Source of the DNA: JABCPE02 sp963521545
GTDB taxonomy: Bacteria > Bacteroidota > Bacteroidia > Flavobacteriales > Weeksellaceae
DNA length: 17,309 bases
Reading direction: 5' to 3'
NCBI GenBank assembly: GCA_963521545.1
Contig: CAUQVP010000030.1
Span: 1-17,309 of the forward strand
Translations under genes and position numbers: made by a program
The notes under the pieces: model-generated
Database searches by the model: none
Told to the model about the DNA's origin: nothing
Seen by the model: the letters and a program-made list of their open reading frames with translations, nothing else
In this document: positions 1 to 7,524 of the stretch, in pieces
Layout: each line of letters starts with the position of its first letter
Numbering within the stretch: the stretch's first letter is position 1

Positions 1-30
1 AAAATATTTCAGAAATTTTAAAGAAAAAAA

Positions 31-93
31 TTAATTTTGTGAATAAAAAAATGAAACTGTAAAAACAGATAATATTGAAATTGTCTTTTTCAT
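31..93 (-). CDS. 20-codon signal-peptide-like reading frame, possibly a broken secreted-protein gene
   Basis: An ATG at 93 opens a frame of 20 codons ending in TAA at 31-33. The peptide begins MKKTISILSVF and ends FFYSQN. It has a Lys-Lys start, a hydrophobic core and a terminal 'YSQ', which is how Bacteroidota secretory signal peptides look. A -7 box on the same strand (134 to 127) lies at the right distance. After the stop, frame 0 and one other frame stay open to the window edge, so this may be the start of an exported protein broken by a nonsense mutation or frameshift. The region is very rich in A and T runs. It could also be a genuine tiny peptide or chance. Function unknown. Confidence 0.35.
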   Translation of the reverse strand: MKKTISILSVFTVSFFYSQN

Positions 94-126
94 AGTATTT
101 TTAATTTTAAGTTTAATTTTATTTTG

Positions 127-134
127 CAAATATA
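127..134 (-). promoter_or_regulatory. Candidate Bacteroidota -7 box (TATATTTG) for the small reading frame
   Basis: The minus strand reads TATATTTG here, a full match to TAnnTTTG, about 33 bases before the ATG at 93. No convincing TTTG -33 element lies 19-21 bases upstream, and the stretch is so AT-rich that chance matches are likely. Confidence 0.3.
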
Positions 135-291
135 AATAAAAAAATAATATAGATATAACTTTTTTTAAAATATTTTTAATCTTTTTAAAATAATAAGTTA
201 TATTTATACTATTTAAGTATTATAATTTAAAATATTTATATAATTTTAATTTATCATAATATTATTTTATTATATTTGTATATAGATATTT

Positions 292-325
292 AAAAAAATA
301 TCTCCCCAAATGATTTGGGAAGATA
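292..325 (-). terminator. Rho-independent terminator downstream of kdsA
   Basis: Bases 299-310 and 314-325 form a 12-base-pair stem with one mismatch around a TGA loop (core CCCAAA/TTTGGG). On the minus strand it is followed at once by a run of seven T at 298-292. It lies about 100 bases past the kdsA stop. The remainder of 1-422 holds no other gene I can see. Confidence 0.75.
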
Positions 326-422
326 CCTTTATTATTTTATAAGATTATTTTTATATAATCTAAACTATCTTTTTCTTAAAAATTAAATTGTATTATATAT
401 TTATAGTATTATTTGGTTTAAA

Positions 423-1232
423 TTATATAATAGCTTCTCTTATTTTGGTTAATTTAGCTAAAAGATTATCTAATTTGTCTAGTTGAAGCATATTTGCTCC
501 ATCGGATTTAGCTTCAGAAGGATTAGGATGTGTTTCTATGAATATTCCATCAGCTCCTACGGCAATTCCTGCTTTTGCAATAGTTTCTATAAGTTCTGGT
601 CTGCCGCCAGTTACTCCACTTTCTTGATTGGGTTGTTGTAATGAGTGGGTGATATCTAGAATTACAGGAGAATATTGTTTCATAATAGGAATTCCACGAT
701 AGTCTACAATCAAATCAGTATACCCGAAAGAATTTCCTCGTTCTATGATGGCAGTTTTATCATTTCCAGAGTCTTTTACTTTCTGTACGGCGAATTTCAT
801 GGCTTCTGGTGATAGAAACTGACCTTTTTTCAGGGTTACCACCTTGTTGGTTTTAGCGGCAGCTACCAAAAGATCAGTCTGTCTAACCAGAAAAGCAGGG
901 ATTTGTAATACATCTACGAACTGAGCTGCCAGCTCGGCGTGTGCATTTTCGTGGATGTCTGTAGTGGTAGGAATATTGAAGGTTTCACCTACTTTTTTCA
1001 GGATTTGAAGTGCTTTTTCATCGCCTATTCCTGTGAAAGAATCCACACGAGAGCGGTTGGCTTTTTTGAAACTCCCTTTGAAAATGTAGGGAATGTTATA
1101 TTTATCAGTGATTTTGATAACGGTTTCGGCTATTCTCATTGCCATATCTTCGCTTTCTATGGCACATGGACCAGCTATTAGAAAGAAATTTTTAGAATCT
1201 TTGTGGCTAATGTTTGATAAATGCTGTATCAT
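423..1232 (-). CDS. kdsA: 3-deoxy-8-phosphooctulonate (Kdo-8-phosphate) synthase
   Basis: Cytoplasmic enzyme joining phosphoenolpyruvate to arabinose-5-phosphate to give Kdo-8-phosphate, the precursor of the Kdo sugars that link lipid A to the LPS core. The 269 residues match the family length and form one DAHP-synthase-type barrel. Visible motifs are IAGPCAIES (20-27), KANRSR (57-62), ERGNSFGY (164-171), DITHSLQQP (193-201), GGRPE (209-213), FIETHPNP (231-238) and SDGANML (243-249). Cys23 sits where metal-independent enzymes such as E. coli KdsA have Asn. With His196, Glu233 and Asp244 it completes the ligand set of the metal-dependent class, so this enzyme is predicted to need a divalent metal. 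It has its own promoter and terminator and so is probably monocistronic. Other Kdo genes are not in the window. Confidence 0.96.
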   Translation of the reverse strand: MIQHLSNISHKDSKNFFLIAGPCAIESEDMAMRIAETVIKITDKYNIPYIFKGSFKKANRSRVDSFTGIGDEKALQILKKVGETFNIPTTTDIHENAHAELAAQFVDVLQIPAFLVRQTDLLVAAAKTNKVVTLKKGQFLSPEAMKFAVQKVKDSGNDKTAIIERGNSFGYTDLIVDYRGIPIMKQYSPVILDITHSLQQPNQESGVTGGRPELIETIAKAGIAVGADGIFIETHPNPSEAKSDGANMLQLDKLDNLLAKLTKIREAII

Positions 1233-1253
1233 ATATATGTATTTAAATTTTCA

Positions 1254-1286
1254 CAAATATAGGTTTAATTTTAATAAATATTCAAT
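1254..1286 (-). promoter_or_regulatory. kdsA promoter (ATTG, 21 bases, TATATTTG)
   Basis: On the minus strand an ATTG -33-like element (1286-1283) is followed after 21 bases by TATATTTG (1261-1254), a full match to the Bacteroidota -7 consensus TAnnTTTG. The ATG is 22 bases further on, giving a leader of roughly 15 bases. Its place after the upstream gene's terminator supports independent transcription of kdsA. Confidence 0.65.
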
Positions 1287-1289
1287 AGA

Positions 1290-1315
1290 AAAAGCGAGCT
1301 ATAAGACTCGCTTTT
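1290..1315 (-). terminator. Terminator after the DUF2723 gene
   Basis: A perfect 9-base-pair inverted repeat, AAAAGCGAG (1290-1298) and CTCGCTTTT (1307-1315), with an 8-base loop, lies just past the DUF2723 stop on the minus strand. The arm ends in T on either strand, so it could work in both directions, but the T tract is short. Confidence 0.65.
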
Positions 1316-1322
1316 GTAGGTT

Positions 1323-4300
1323 TTATTCGGTTACACTTATGACTTTTTGGGTTATTTTTTGAGTTTTTTCCTTTTCATAAGTAGAATCAAAAGGTTTCAT
1401 AATAGGGAAAAGGAACTGATAAAATGGCGTGATATTCTGCACTTCCTCAGATTTTTCAAAAGCTTTTTCTTTTCCCATCATCTCTAATTTTTTGATGAAA
1501 TTATCAAATCTTTTGTCAATAACCGAAATAGAATTAACTAAATATTGGTATCCTTTGTCTTTTTTACCAGCGATTTCGTAGCCATTTACTACCGCCTGAA
1601 CCACCATAGAGTAGAGCATAGGCTGGGTGACCATCTGTCTTCTAAGGAGATTTTGTTCTCGTTTGCTGAGGCTTAGATAATAGTCATATTCGCTAAAAAT
1701 ATCTTTTTTCATTTGCTCAGCGATTTTGAGACCTTTCTGTTCTTCTCCGGCTGCTATATATCCGAAAATAATAGCACTCACGGAGCGAGGGTCATTATAT
1801 TTCTCCACAGGAATTTCTCTAGAAGCCAGATCTAAAATTTCCAAAGCTTTTGCTTTTTGTCCTTTTAAGGCTAATGCTTCTGCGGCTCTTCCAGCGGATG
1901 TTCTGTAGTTCATAATGTTGGAAGTTGCTGTTTCATCATAGTGGACTTTAAGGTCTTTGAAGTTACCCCAACGGAAATTTTTAACAACTTTGTAGAGTTC
2001 ATCAGCATCTACACGCCCTAAATCCCCATCTTCTCTTTCAGGAGTTTTGATAGGAACAAGGCGATAGTTAAACCCATCAAATTGTAAATAATCATTTAGG
2101 TAAAATATATTTTTGGAGTCATAAATACCTCCAGAAGAGAAACTTATAGGTCTTTTCCAATCGAAATTGGCTAAAATATCCATCATCATAAGTTCATTTT
2201 TGTACATAGTAGAACCTTCGTAGTTAATGATGATTTCATTTTCTGCAAGTGGAACATCTTCAGCTTTTATAATTCCTGATTTTACTGCATTTTCTTTGTT
2301 TACAGGTAATACGAATTTACTTACAGGCAGGAAGTTGAACTTATGATATTGTTCTTCTCCGAATAACATTTTTAGAATCATATCCTTGTCCTCGGATTTA
2401 GAACGAAGGAACTGGATAGCTTCTTTTAATGTCATGGTTTCTTGGGTTAGATATTTTCTTAAAGAAGCCAATTCTGTCGCTGGAACTCCTTGTTCTTCAA
2501 GGTTTTCGAAGATACTTGCCCAGCTGTTTTTATTCATTAGATAGATTTGGTCATTCATTCCATCTCGATATTCGGCATGAGATAGCGAAGAAGGAACAGG
2601 CATCGCATTATAAGTTCTTCTTTTCACTTGGTCTATGTTCCAAGGTGTCGCCAAAAGCGTGTGGTTGATTACTTTCACATCATCTCTAAATCTTTCTGTC
2701 TCTTGGATAGCCCAAGTAGGGTAGGTGTCATTGTCTCCATAGACAAATAAAATTCCGTTTTTAGGGAGTGATTTCAGCGAAGAATAGGCATAATCATATG
2801 CTGTGTATCTACCGCTTCTGTCATGTGGAGTATAGTTTTGGAAGCCCATCATTAGAGGAATTCCTAGTAGAATGCTCCCTGTAGCGATATTATAAGAATT
2901 CTTTTTTATTTTATTTTTAAAGAAATCAAAAATTCCTGCCACGCCCAGACCTATCCATATTGCAAAAACATAGAATGAGCCGACCATAGCGTAGTCTCTT
3001 TCTCTTGGTTCAAAAGGTTTTACACCTGTGTAGAAAATAATTCCCACACTCATCAGGATAAATATAGAAAGCAGAGCATATGATCTTCCAAAATCTTTTA
3101 ATGATTGATAAACAAAACCAATGATTCCAAGAAGAAGAGGAAGGAAGAAAAAGTATACAGTACTTTCGTTTTTGAATTTTGATGGCAGGTTGTCTTGGTC
3201 GCCTAGCATCATGTTGTCAATAGCAGAAATTCCACTAATCCAGTTTCCGTTTGTGTTTTCCATGTGTCCTTCTAGGTCGTTTTGTCTTCCCACGAAATTC
3301 CACATCAGATAACGAGCGAAATAATATCCATTCTGGAAATCAATGAAATAATGCAGGTTTTGCGCCAGAGTAGGCTTTTTGATTTTGATTAAATCATAGC
3401 TTTTTACATCAAGATAATCTTTTGCTGTGATGTTTCCATCTTCATACTTAGCTTTTAATTCATCAAAAGCTTTTTTCGCATGAGGATTGTCCACTATATT
3501 TTCATTGGAATAATTAAACTCAAAATCAGGCGCACCATACATGGATACATAGTTGTTCATTACAGTTCTGTCAGAATTGTACATTCTTGGCAAGAAACTT
3601 ACATGTTCCTTATTATATACATAGCTGGTGCGTTCATCTACTTTATCATACTTTCCTGTTTTTTCGTTTTTCTCGTAGACATCACCTGTTTTTATGGTTT
3701 TGTAGCCGCCATCTTCGTTTCTTTCTATTCCGTGTGCATCTAGGTGCGCAGTGTAGTTTTGTCCATATATAGTAGGCCAGTCGCCGTACTGCTCACGGTT
3801 GTAGTAATCCAGCATACCGATAGCGGTATCAGGATTATTCAGGTTCATAGGAGGATTGGCATTGGCTCTGATAGGAATCATCATCCAGCATGAAAACCCA
3901 ATAATCATATAAACTACTGATAATGCGATGGTTTGGTATAGATTGTTTTTGGTTTTTCTTGTATATCGGATAATGTAATAACAGAAAGCAACCAAAATAA
4001 CAAACGCAATGATAGTCCCTGAATGAAACGGCAGACCGATACTATTTACAAAGAAAATTTCACTCTTTCCGAAAAGCCTCATGACAATAGGGAAAATTCC
4101 TTTAAAAACAAATGCTAAAACTCCAAGCGTGATGAAATTAGCAATGATAAAGTTTTTCCAAGTGAATTTGTAATTTCTAGCATAATAGATGAAACACACT
4201 GCAGGAACTGCCAGCATCACCATCATATGGACACCCACAGAAAGCCCTGTGATAAAGAAAATCAGGATAATCCATCTCTGGCTGTCACTGTCATGGTATT

Positions 4301-4808
4301 CGTTTTCCCATTTTGTAATCAGCCAGACTACAAGTGCGATGAACATAGACGCCATAGAATACACCTCGCCCTCCACTGCAGAATACCAAAAAGTATCCGA
4401 AAAAGTAAACGCCAGCGAGCCTATAACTCCCGAAAACAGCACAGAAATCATTTCTGCTGAGCTGAGCTCTTCCATTTCTTTATTTAAAATTCTACGGACT
4501 AAATGTGTAATGGTCCAAAAAAGAAATAAAATTGTAAATGCACTGAATAGCGCGGACATAGCATTGATAATCAGGGAGTAATAAGTTTCATTCCCAAAAC
4601 TCAAAATAGCTGCCACAGCGCCCACCAGCTGGAACAATGCTGCTCCTGGTGCGTGGGTTACTTCTAATTTTACAGCGGATGAGATATATTCGCCCGTGTC
4701 CCAAAAGCTGAATTTATGCTCTATTGTAGACAGATAGGTAACCAAAGCAATCCCAAAAACTGCCCAGCCTAATATGTTATTCCATTTTTTAAATGTCCAG
4801 TTTTTCAT
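1323..4808 (-). CDS. DUF2723 (TMEM260-like) polytopic membrane protein, putative protein O-mannosyltransferase
   Basis: An inner-membrane protein of 1161 residues with the Bacteroidota DUF2723 layout. Residues 33-52 carry the family signature (SFWDTGEY, with Asp37 and Glu40, then THAPGA) in the first external loop, as in GT-C glycosyltransferases. Many transmembrane helices follow to about residue 330. Then comes a hydrophilic part, then a second helix cluster with the hallmark EPRERDY and GSFYVFAIWIGLGV. A periplasmic part follows with YGDNDTYPTW. The C-terminal quarter is helical, with a TPR-like stretch (AAEALALKGQKAKALEILDLA). Human TMEM260, which shares this domain, is a protein O-mannosyltransferase. 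From this I infer a role in the general protein O-glycosylation of Bacteroidota, but substrate and donor are not shown by the sequence. The start is the only ATG near the upstream promoter. Confidence 0.85.
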   Translation of the reverse strand: MKNWTFKKWNNILGWAVFGIALVTYLSTIEHKFSFWDTGEYISSAVKLEVTHAPGAALFQLVGAVAAILSFGNETYYSLIINAMSALFSAFTILFLFWTITHLVRRILNKEMEELSSAEMISVLFSGVIGSLAFTFSDTFWYSAVEGEVYSMASMFIALVVWLITKWENEYHDSDSQRWIILIFFITGLSVGVHMMVMLAVPAVCFIYYARNYKFTWKNFIIANFITLGVLAFVFKGIFPIVMRLFGKSEIFFVNSIGLPFHSGTIIAFVILVAFCYYIIRYTRKTKNNLYQTIALSVVYMIIGFSCWMMIPIRANANPPMNLNNPDTAIGMLDYYNREQYGDWPTIYGQNYTAHLDAHGIERNEDGGYKTIKTGDVYEKNEKTGKYDKVDERTSYVYNKEHVSFLPRMYNSDRTVMNNYVSMYGAPDFEFNYSNENIVDNPHAKKAFDELKAKYEDGNITAKDYLDVKSYDLIKIKKPTLAQNLHYFIDFQNGYYFARYLMWNFVGRQNDLEGHMENTNGNWISGISAIDNMMLGDQDNLPSKFKNESTVYFFFLPLLLGIIGFVYQSLKDFGRSYALLSIFILMSVGIIFYTGVKPFEPRERDYAMVGSFYVFAIWIGLGVAGIFDFFKNKIKKNSYNIATGSILLGIPLMMGFQNYTPHDRSGRYTAYDYAYSSLKSLPKNGILFVYGDNDTYPTWAIQETERFRDDVKVINHTLLATPWNIDQVKRRTYNAMPVPSSLSHAEYRDGMNDQIYLMNKNSWASIFENLEEQGVPATELASLRKYLTQETMTLKEAIQFLRSKSEDKDMILKMLFGEEQYHKFNFLPVSKFVLPVNKENAVKSGIIKAEDVPLAENEIIINYEGSTMYKNELMMMDILANFDWKRPISFSSGGIYDSKNIFYLNDYLQFDGFNYRLVPIKTPEREDGDLGRVDADELYKVVKNFRWGNFKDLKVHYDETATSNIMNYRTSAGRAAEALALKGQKAKALEILDLASREIPVEKYNDPRSVSAIIFGYIAAGEEQKGLKIAEQMKKDIFSEYDYYLSLSKREQNLLRRQMVTQPMLYSMVVQAVVNGYEIAGKKDKGYQYLVNSISVIDKRFDNFIKKLEMMGKEKAFEKSEEVQNITPFYQFLFPIMKPFDSTYEKEKTQKITQKVISVTE

Positions 4809-4827
4809 TAATAAAAATAATTTGTCG

Positions 4828-4860
4828 CGAAATTAAGATTTTTTGATAAAAGAAATCCAA
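4828..4860 (-). promoter_or_regulatory. Candidate promoter of the DUF2723 gene
   Basis: The minus strand has TTG (4860-4858), 22 bases, then TAATTTCG (4835-4828), one mismatch from TAnnTTTG, about 20 bases before the ATG. An imperfect inverted repeat (4859-4876) abuts the -33 side. Confidence 0.35.
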
Positions 4861-4940
4861 TTTTTAGCCTAAAATTATGTTTTTTTTTAATATTTATCTG
4901 ATGAGGAAAAATTCTTTTTTAGAATTATTTTAAATAAAAA

Positions 4941-4972
4941 TTTGGTTTGTATATTTAAAAATATTAGTTTTG
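4941..4972 (+). promoter_or_regulatory. Promoter of the TonB receptor-thioredoxin operon (TTTG, 20 bases, TAGTTTTG)
   Basis: A full-consensus Bacteroidota promoter: TTTG at 4941-4944, a 20-base spacer, TAGTTTTG at 4965-4972. The ATG at 5008 implies a leader of about 30 bases. Just upstream, AATTCT (4910-4915) and AGAATT (4921-4926) form a small inverted repeat that could be an operator, though this is weak in such AT-rich DNA. Confidence 0.75.
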
Positions 4973-5007
4973 CCTAACATTTATTTCTAATTAAATCTAA
5001 TTATATT

Positions 5008-7035
5008 ATGAAAAATTATAAACTTTTTCCATTATCAGCCCTGTTTTTCATGGGTTTGATGAATGCACAAGATGTAAAACAAGACTCCCTTCACAAGGAT
5101 AAAAATGTAGATGAAGTGATTATCACAGGAACGCTCAAACCGATAAGCAAGTCTAAAAGTCCCGTTCCAGTGGAGATTTATACCAAGAAATTTTTTGAAA
5201 AAAATCCGACTTCTAACCTTTTAGAATCGATTTCTATGGTTAATGGGATTCGTTCGCAGATTAACTGTTCAGTTTGTAATACGGGAGACATCCATATCAA
5301 TGGGCTGGAAGGGCCTTACTCGCTGATTCTCATCGATGGAATGCCGATAGTGAGTTCCCTTTCCACGGTCTACGGTCTGAGTGGAATCCCGAATTCTATG
5401 ATAGAGCGAATAGAAATCGTGAAAGGTCCTGCATCCTCTGTATATGGGACAGAAGCGATGGGAGGAACTATCAATATCATCACTAAAAATGCTTTGACCG
5501 CACCGAAGTTTGCTTCGGATTTTAGCACGACTTCTTGGGGCGAGCAGAATATGGATTTGGCTACGAAATTCAATATTGGTAAGAAAGCAGCGTCTATCTT
5601 GAGTGTTAATTATTTCAATTTTACTAATAGAATTGACAAAAATAAGGACGGCTTCATGGATACCACGCTTCAAGACCGAGTTTCTGTGTTTAACAAGTGG
5701 AATTTTAAGCGAAAAGACAATAGAATGGCTTCCTTTATGGCAAGATACCTTTATGAAGACCGATTGGGAGGGCAGCTCCAGTGGCAGAAACAGCATAGAG
5801 GCGGCGATGAAGTCTATGGCGAAAGTATCTATACCAACCGCTTTGAGGCGATAGGGCTTTATCAGCTTCCTACGGTGGAGCAGTTGTTTTTACAGCTTTC
5901 GTTTAATTATCATAATCAGGATTCTAGATACGGAACAGAAGCCTTTGATGCGACACAGCGCACGAGTTTTGGGCAGTTTTATTGGAATAAAAATTTCGGA
6001 AAGCACGACCTGATTGCAGGAGCTACTTTGCGCCATAACTACTACGATGACAGCACGATAGGAACGCAGAATACAGACGGAACGAATAACCCGACCAGCG
6101 ATTGGCTTCCAGGGCTTTTCGTGCAAGACCAATGGACTTTTAATGACAAACACTCACTTTTGCTGGGGTACAGATTAGACCACAGTAAAAATCATGGATT
6201 TATTCATTCTCCGAGGCTGGCTTATAAGCTGAGCCCAAGCCCTGCGACCAGCATTAGAGCGAGTTTTGGGACTGGTTTCCGCGTAGTAAATGTCTTTACC
6301 GAAGACCATAAATCGCTTACCAATGCTAGAGAAACGGTCATCAGAGATATTAAACCAGAAAAATCCATCAACGGGAATATCAATTTTACTCAAAAAATAA
6401 CCGCAGGAAACGGCTATATTGATATAGATGCTACGGCTTTTTATTCCTATTTTACGAATAAAATCGTGGCTGATACAGAGACAGATAGCGATAAAATCAT
6501 TTATGATAACCTGAAAGGACATGCGATAAGCCAAGGGATTTCATTGGGAGCGAATATAAAATTTGGTATTCCGCTGAGCTTAAATATAGGGGCAACCTAT
6601 ATGGATGTTTTTGAAAAGTATGAAGAAGGGGGCGAAACGCACAAAAAATACGAGCAGCTCGCACCTAAATGGTCTGGAACTTATGCGCTCAGCTATGAGT
6701 TTAGTAGAAAATTCGGAGTGGATTTCACGGGCGAAGTTTATGGGCCGATGCGCCTTATCACCGTTCCGAAGGATTTTCGACCAGAATACTCGCCATGGTA
6801 TAGTTTGGCGAATATTCAGTTGAGAACTAAGTTTGACAATGGATTGGAAATTTATGGTGGTGTAAAAAACTTGTTTAATTTCACTCCGAAAGACCCTATT
6901 CTAAGACCTTTTGACCCGTTTGATAAAGATACAGGAACCAATAATCCAAATGGATATGAGTTTGAACCATCCTACGGATACGCTCCGATGCAGAAAATCA
7001 GAGGTTTCCTAGGAATAAGATACACGATAAAATAA
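5008..7035 (+). CDS. TonB-dependent outer-membrane receptor with a CxxC plug motif
   Basis: Outer-membrane beta-barrel receptor of 675 residues that should import a ligand using TonB energy. A signal peptide covers residues 1-20 (..LMNAQ). The TonB box is DEVIITGT (35-42). The plug spans about 48-165, with INGLEGPYSLILIDG (97-111), the motif IERIEIVKGPASSVYG (132-147) and GGTINIITK (152-160). The rest is the barrel, closing with a typical last strand (GIRYTIK). There is no N-terminal carboxypeptidase-like extension, unlike SusC types. Cys87 and Cys90 (NCSVCNTGD) lie in the plug just before the IHINGLEGPY strand. A cysteine pair here suggests a soft-metal ligand such as copper, or a redox-switched plug, but the ligand is not determinable from sequence. 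The thioredoxin gene begins 5 bases after the stop. Related receptors are often labelled BtuB- or siderophore-like by similarity alone. Confidence 0.93.
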   Translation: MKNYKLFPLSALFFMGLMNAQDVKQDSLHKDKNVDEVIITGTLKPISKSKSPVPVEIYTKKFFEKNPTSNLLESISMVNGIRSQINCSVCNTGDIHINGLEGPYSLILIDGMPIVSSLSTVYGLSGIPNSMIERIEIVKGPASSVYGTEAMGGTINIITKNALTAPKFASDFSTTSWGEQNMDLATKFNIGKKAASILSVNYFNFTNRIDKNKDGFMDTTLQDRVSVFNKWNFKRKDNRMASFMARYLYEDRLGGQLQWQKQHRGGDEVYGESIYTNRFEAIGLYQLPTVEQLFLQLSFNYHNQDSRYGTEAFDATQRTSFGQFYWNKNFGKHDLIAGATLRHNYYDDSTIGTQNTDGTNNPTSDWLPGLFVQDQWTFNDKHSLLLGYRLDHSKNHGFIHSPRLAYKLSPSPATSIRASFGTGFRVVNVFTEDHKSLTNARETVIRDIKPEKSINGNINFTQKITAGNGYIDIDATAFYSYFTNKIVADTETDSDKIIYDNLKGHAISQGISLGANIKFGIPLSLNIGATYMDVFEKYEEGGETHKKYEQLAPKWSGTYALSYEFSRKFGVDFTGEVYGPMRLITVPKDFRPEYSPWYSLANIQLRTKFDNGLEIYGGVKNLFNFTPKDPILRPFDPFDKDTGTNNPNGYEFEPSYGYAPMQKIRGFLGIRYTIK

Positions 7036-7040
7036 AATAT

Positions 7041-7484
7041 ATGAAACTAAAATTCGCTTTTTTAGCGGTTGTGTTGTCCTGTTTTTCTCACGCTCAAGTG
7101 CTGAGTAGTTTTGAGGAAGTGGAAAAACTAAGAAAAGAAAATCCTAAACCTGTGGTTGTTTTATTCACCACCGAATGGTGCGGAGTGTGCAGAGTGCAGA
7201 AGAAAAATTTATCAAAACTTCCTCAGAGCACATGGGACAGCGTTTATTTTATAAGCATCAACCCTGAAAAATACCATAAAGACATAGAGTTTTTTGGGAA
7301 GAAATATACTTTCGTATCCAATGGGACTTCGGGATTGCATAAAATAGCCTACGAGCTGGCTGGTGGCAGAGTTCCTGCCTATCCATTTTGGGTTTTTGCT
7401 GATGAAAACGGAAAAATGCTGACCCATGAAGGACTGCTGAAAGAAAAAGAACTAAATTCAATTTTTTCTAATCATAATCACTAA
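7041..7484 (+). CDS. Exported thioredoxin-fold protein with a CGVC active site
   Basis: A 147-residue thioredoxin-like protein. Residues 1-18 are a signal sequence (basic start, hydrophobic 5-12, ending FSHAQ). The fold begins near residue 36 (KPVVVLFTTEWCGVCRVQKK) with active-site Cys47 and Cys50. The likely cis-proline is Pro112 (GGRVPAYPFWVF), followed by the usual strand and ADENGK turn. It should act in the periplasm or on a membrane as a reductase or disulfide exchanger. Cys14 in VLSC resembles a lipobox, so a lipoprotein is an alternative to cleavage after Ala18. It starts 5 bases after the receptor stop and is followed by a terminator, so the two are surely cotranscribed. The pairing suggests that its partner is the CxxC in the receptor plug or a thiol-binding ligand. 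That is inference. Confidence 0.87.
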   Translation: MKLKFAFLAVVLSCFSHAQVLSSFEEVEKLRKENPKPVVVLFTTEWCGVCRVQKKNLSKLPQSTWDSVYFISINPEKYHKDIEFFGKKYTFVSNGTSGLHKIAYELAGGRVPAYPFWVFADENGKMLTHEGLLKEKELNSIFSNHNH

Positions 7485-7489
7485 GTGCG

Positions 7490-7524
7490 AGAGTAAGGCG
7501 GTTTTGTCTTACTCTTGTTTTTTT
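7490..7524 (+). terminator. Terminator of the receptor-thioredoxin operon
   Basis: AGAGTAAG (7490-7497) pairs with CTTACTCT (7508-7515) over a 10-base loop, followed by TG and seven T (7518-7524). It lies right after the thioredoxin stop. The T run overlaps the last codon of the convergent flippase gene; on the minus strand the stem has no T run behind it. Confidence 0.85.

Noticed and set aside
271..278. Plus-strand TATATTTG that could start a short RNA ending in the 299-325 hairpin
   Set aside because: No -33 element, no gene follows on that strand, and the region is so AT-rich that a match is expected by chance. The T run beside the hairpin is on the other strand.
4189..4581. 130-residue plus-strand reading frame inside the DUF2723 gene
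   Set aside because: Antisense to well-conserved membrane helices; no motif or start signals.
5269..5796. 175-residue minus-strand reading frame inside the receptor gene
   Set aside because: It is antisense to a clear receptor, with no family motif, no promoter and unlike composition; a shadow frame.
7490..7524. Hairpin as a terminator for the convergent flippase gene too
   Set aside because: On the minus strand the stem is followed by CGCACTTAG and has no T run.
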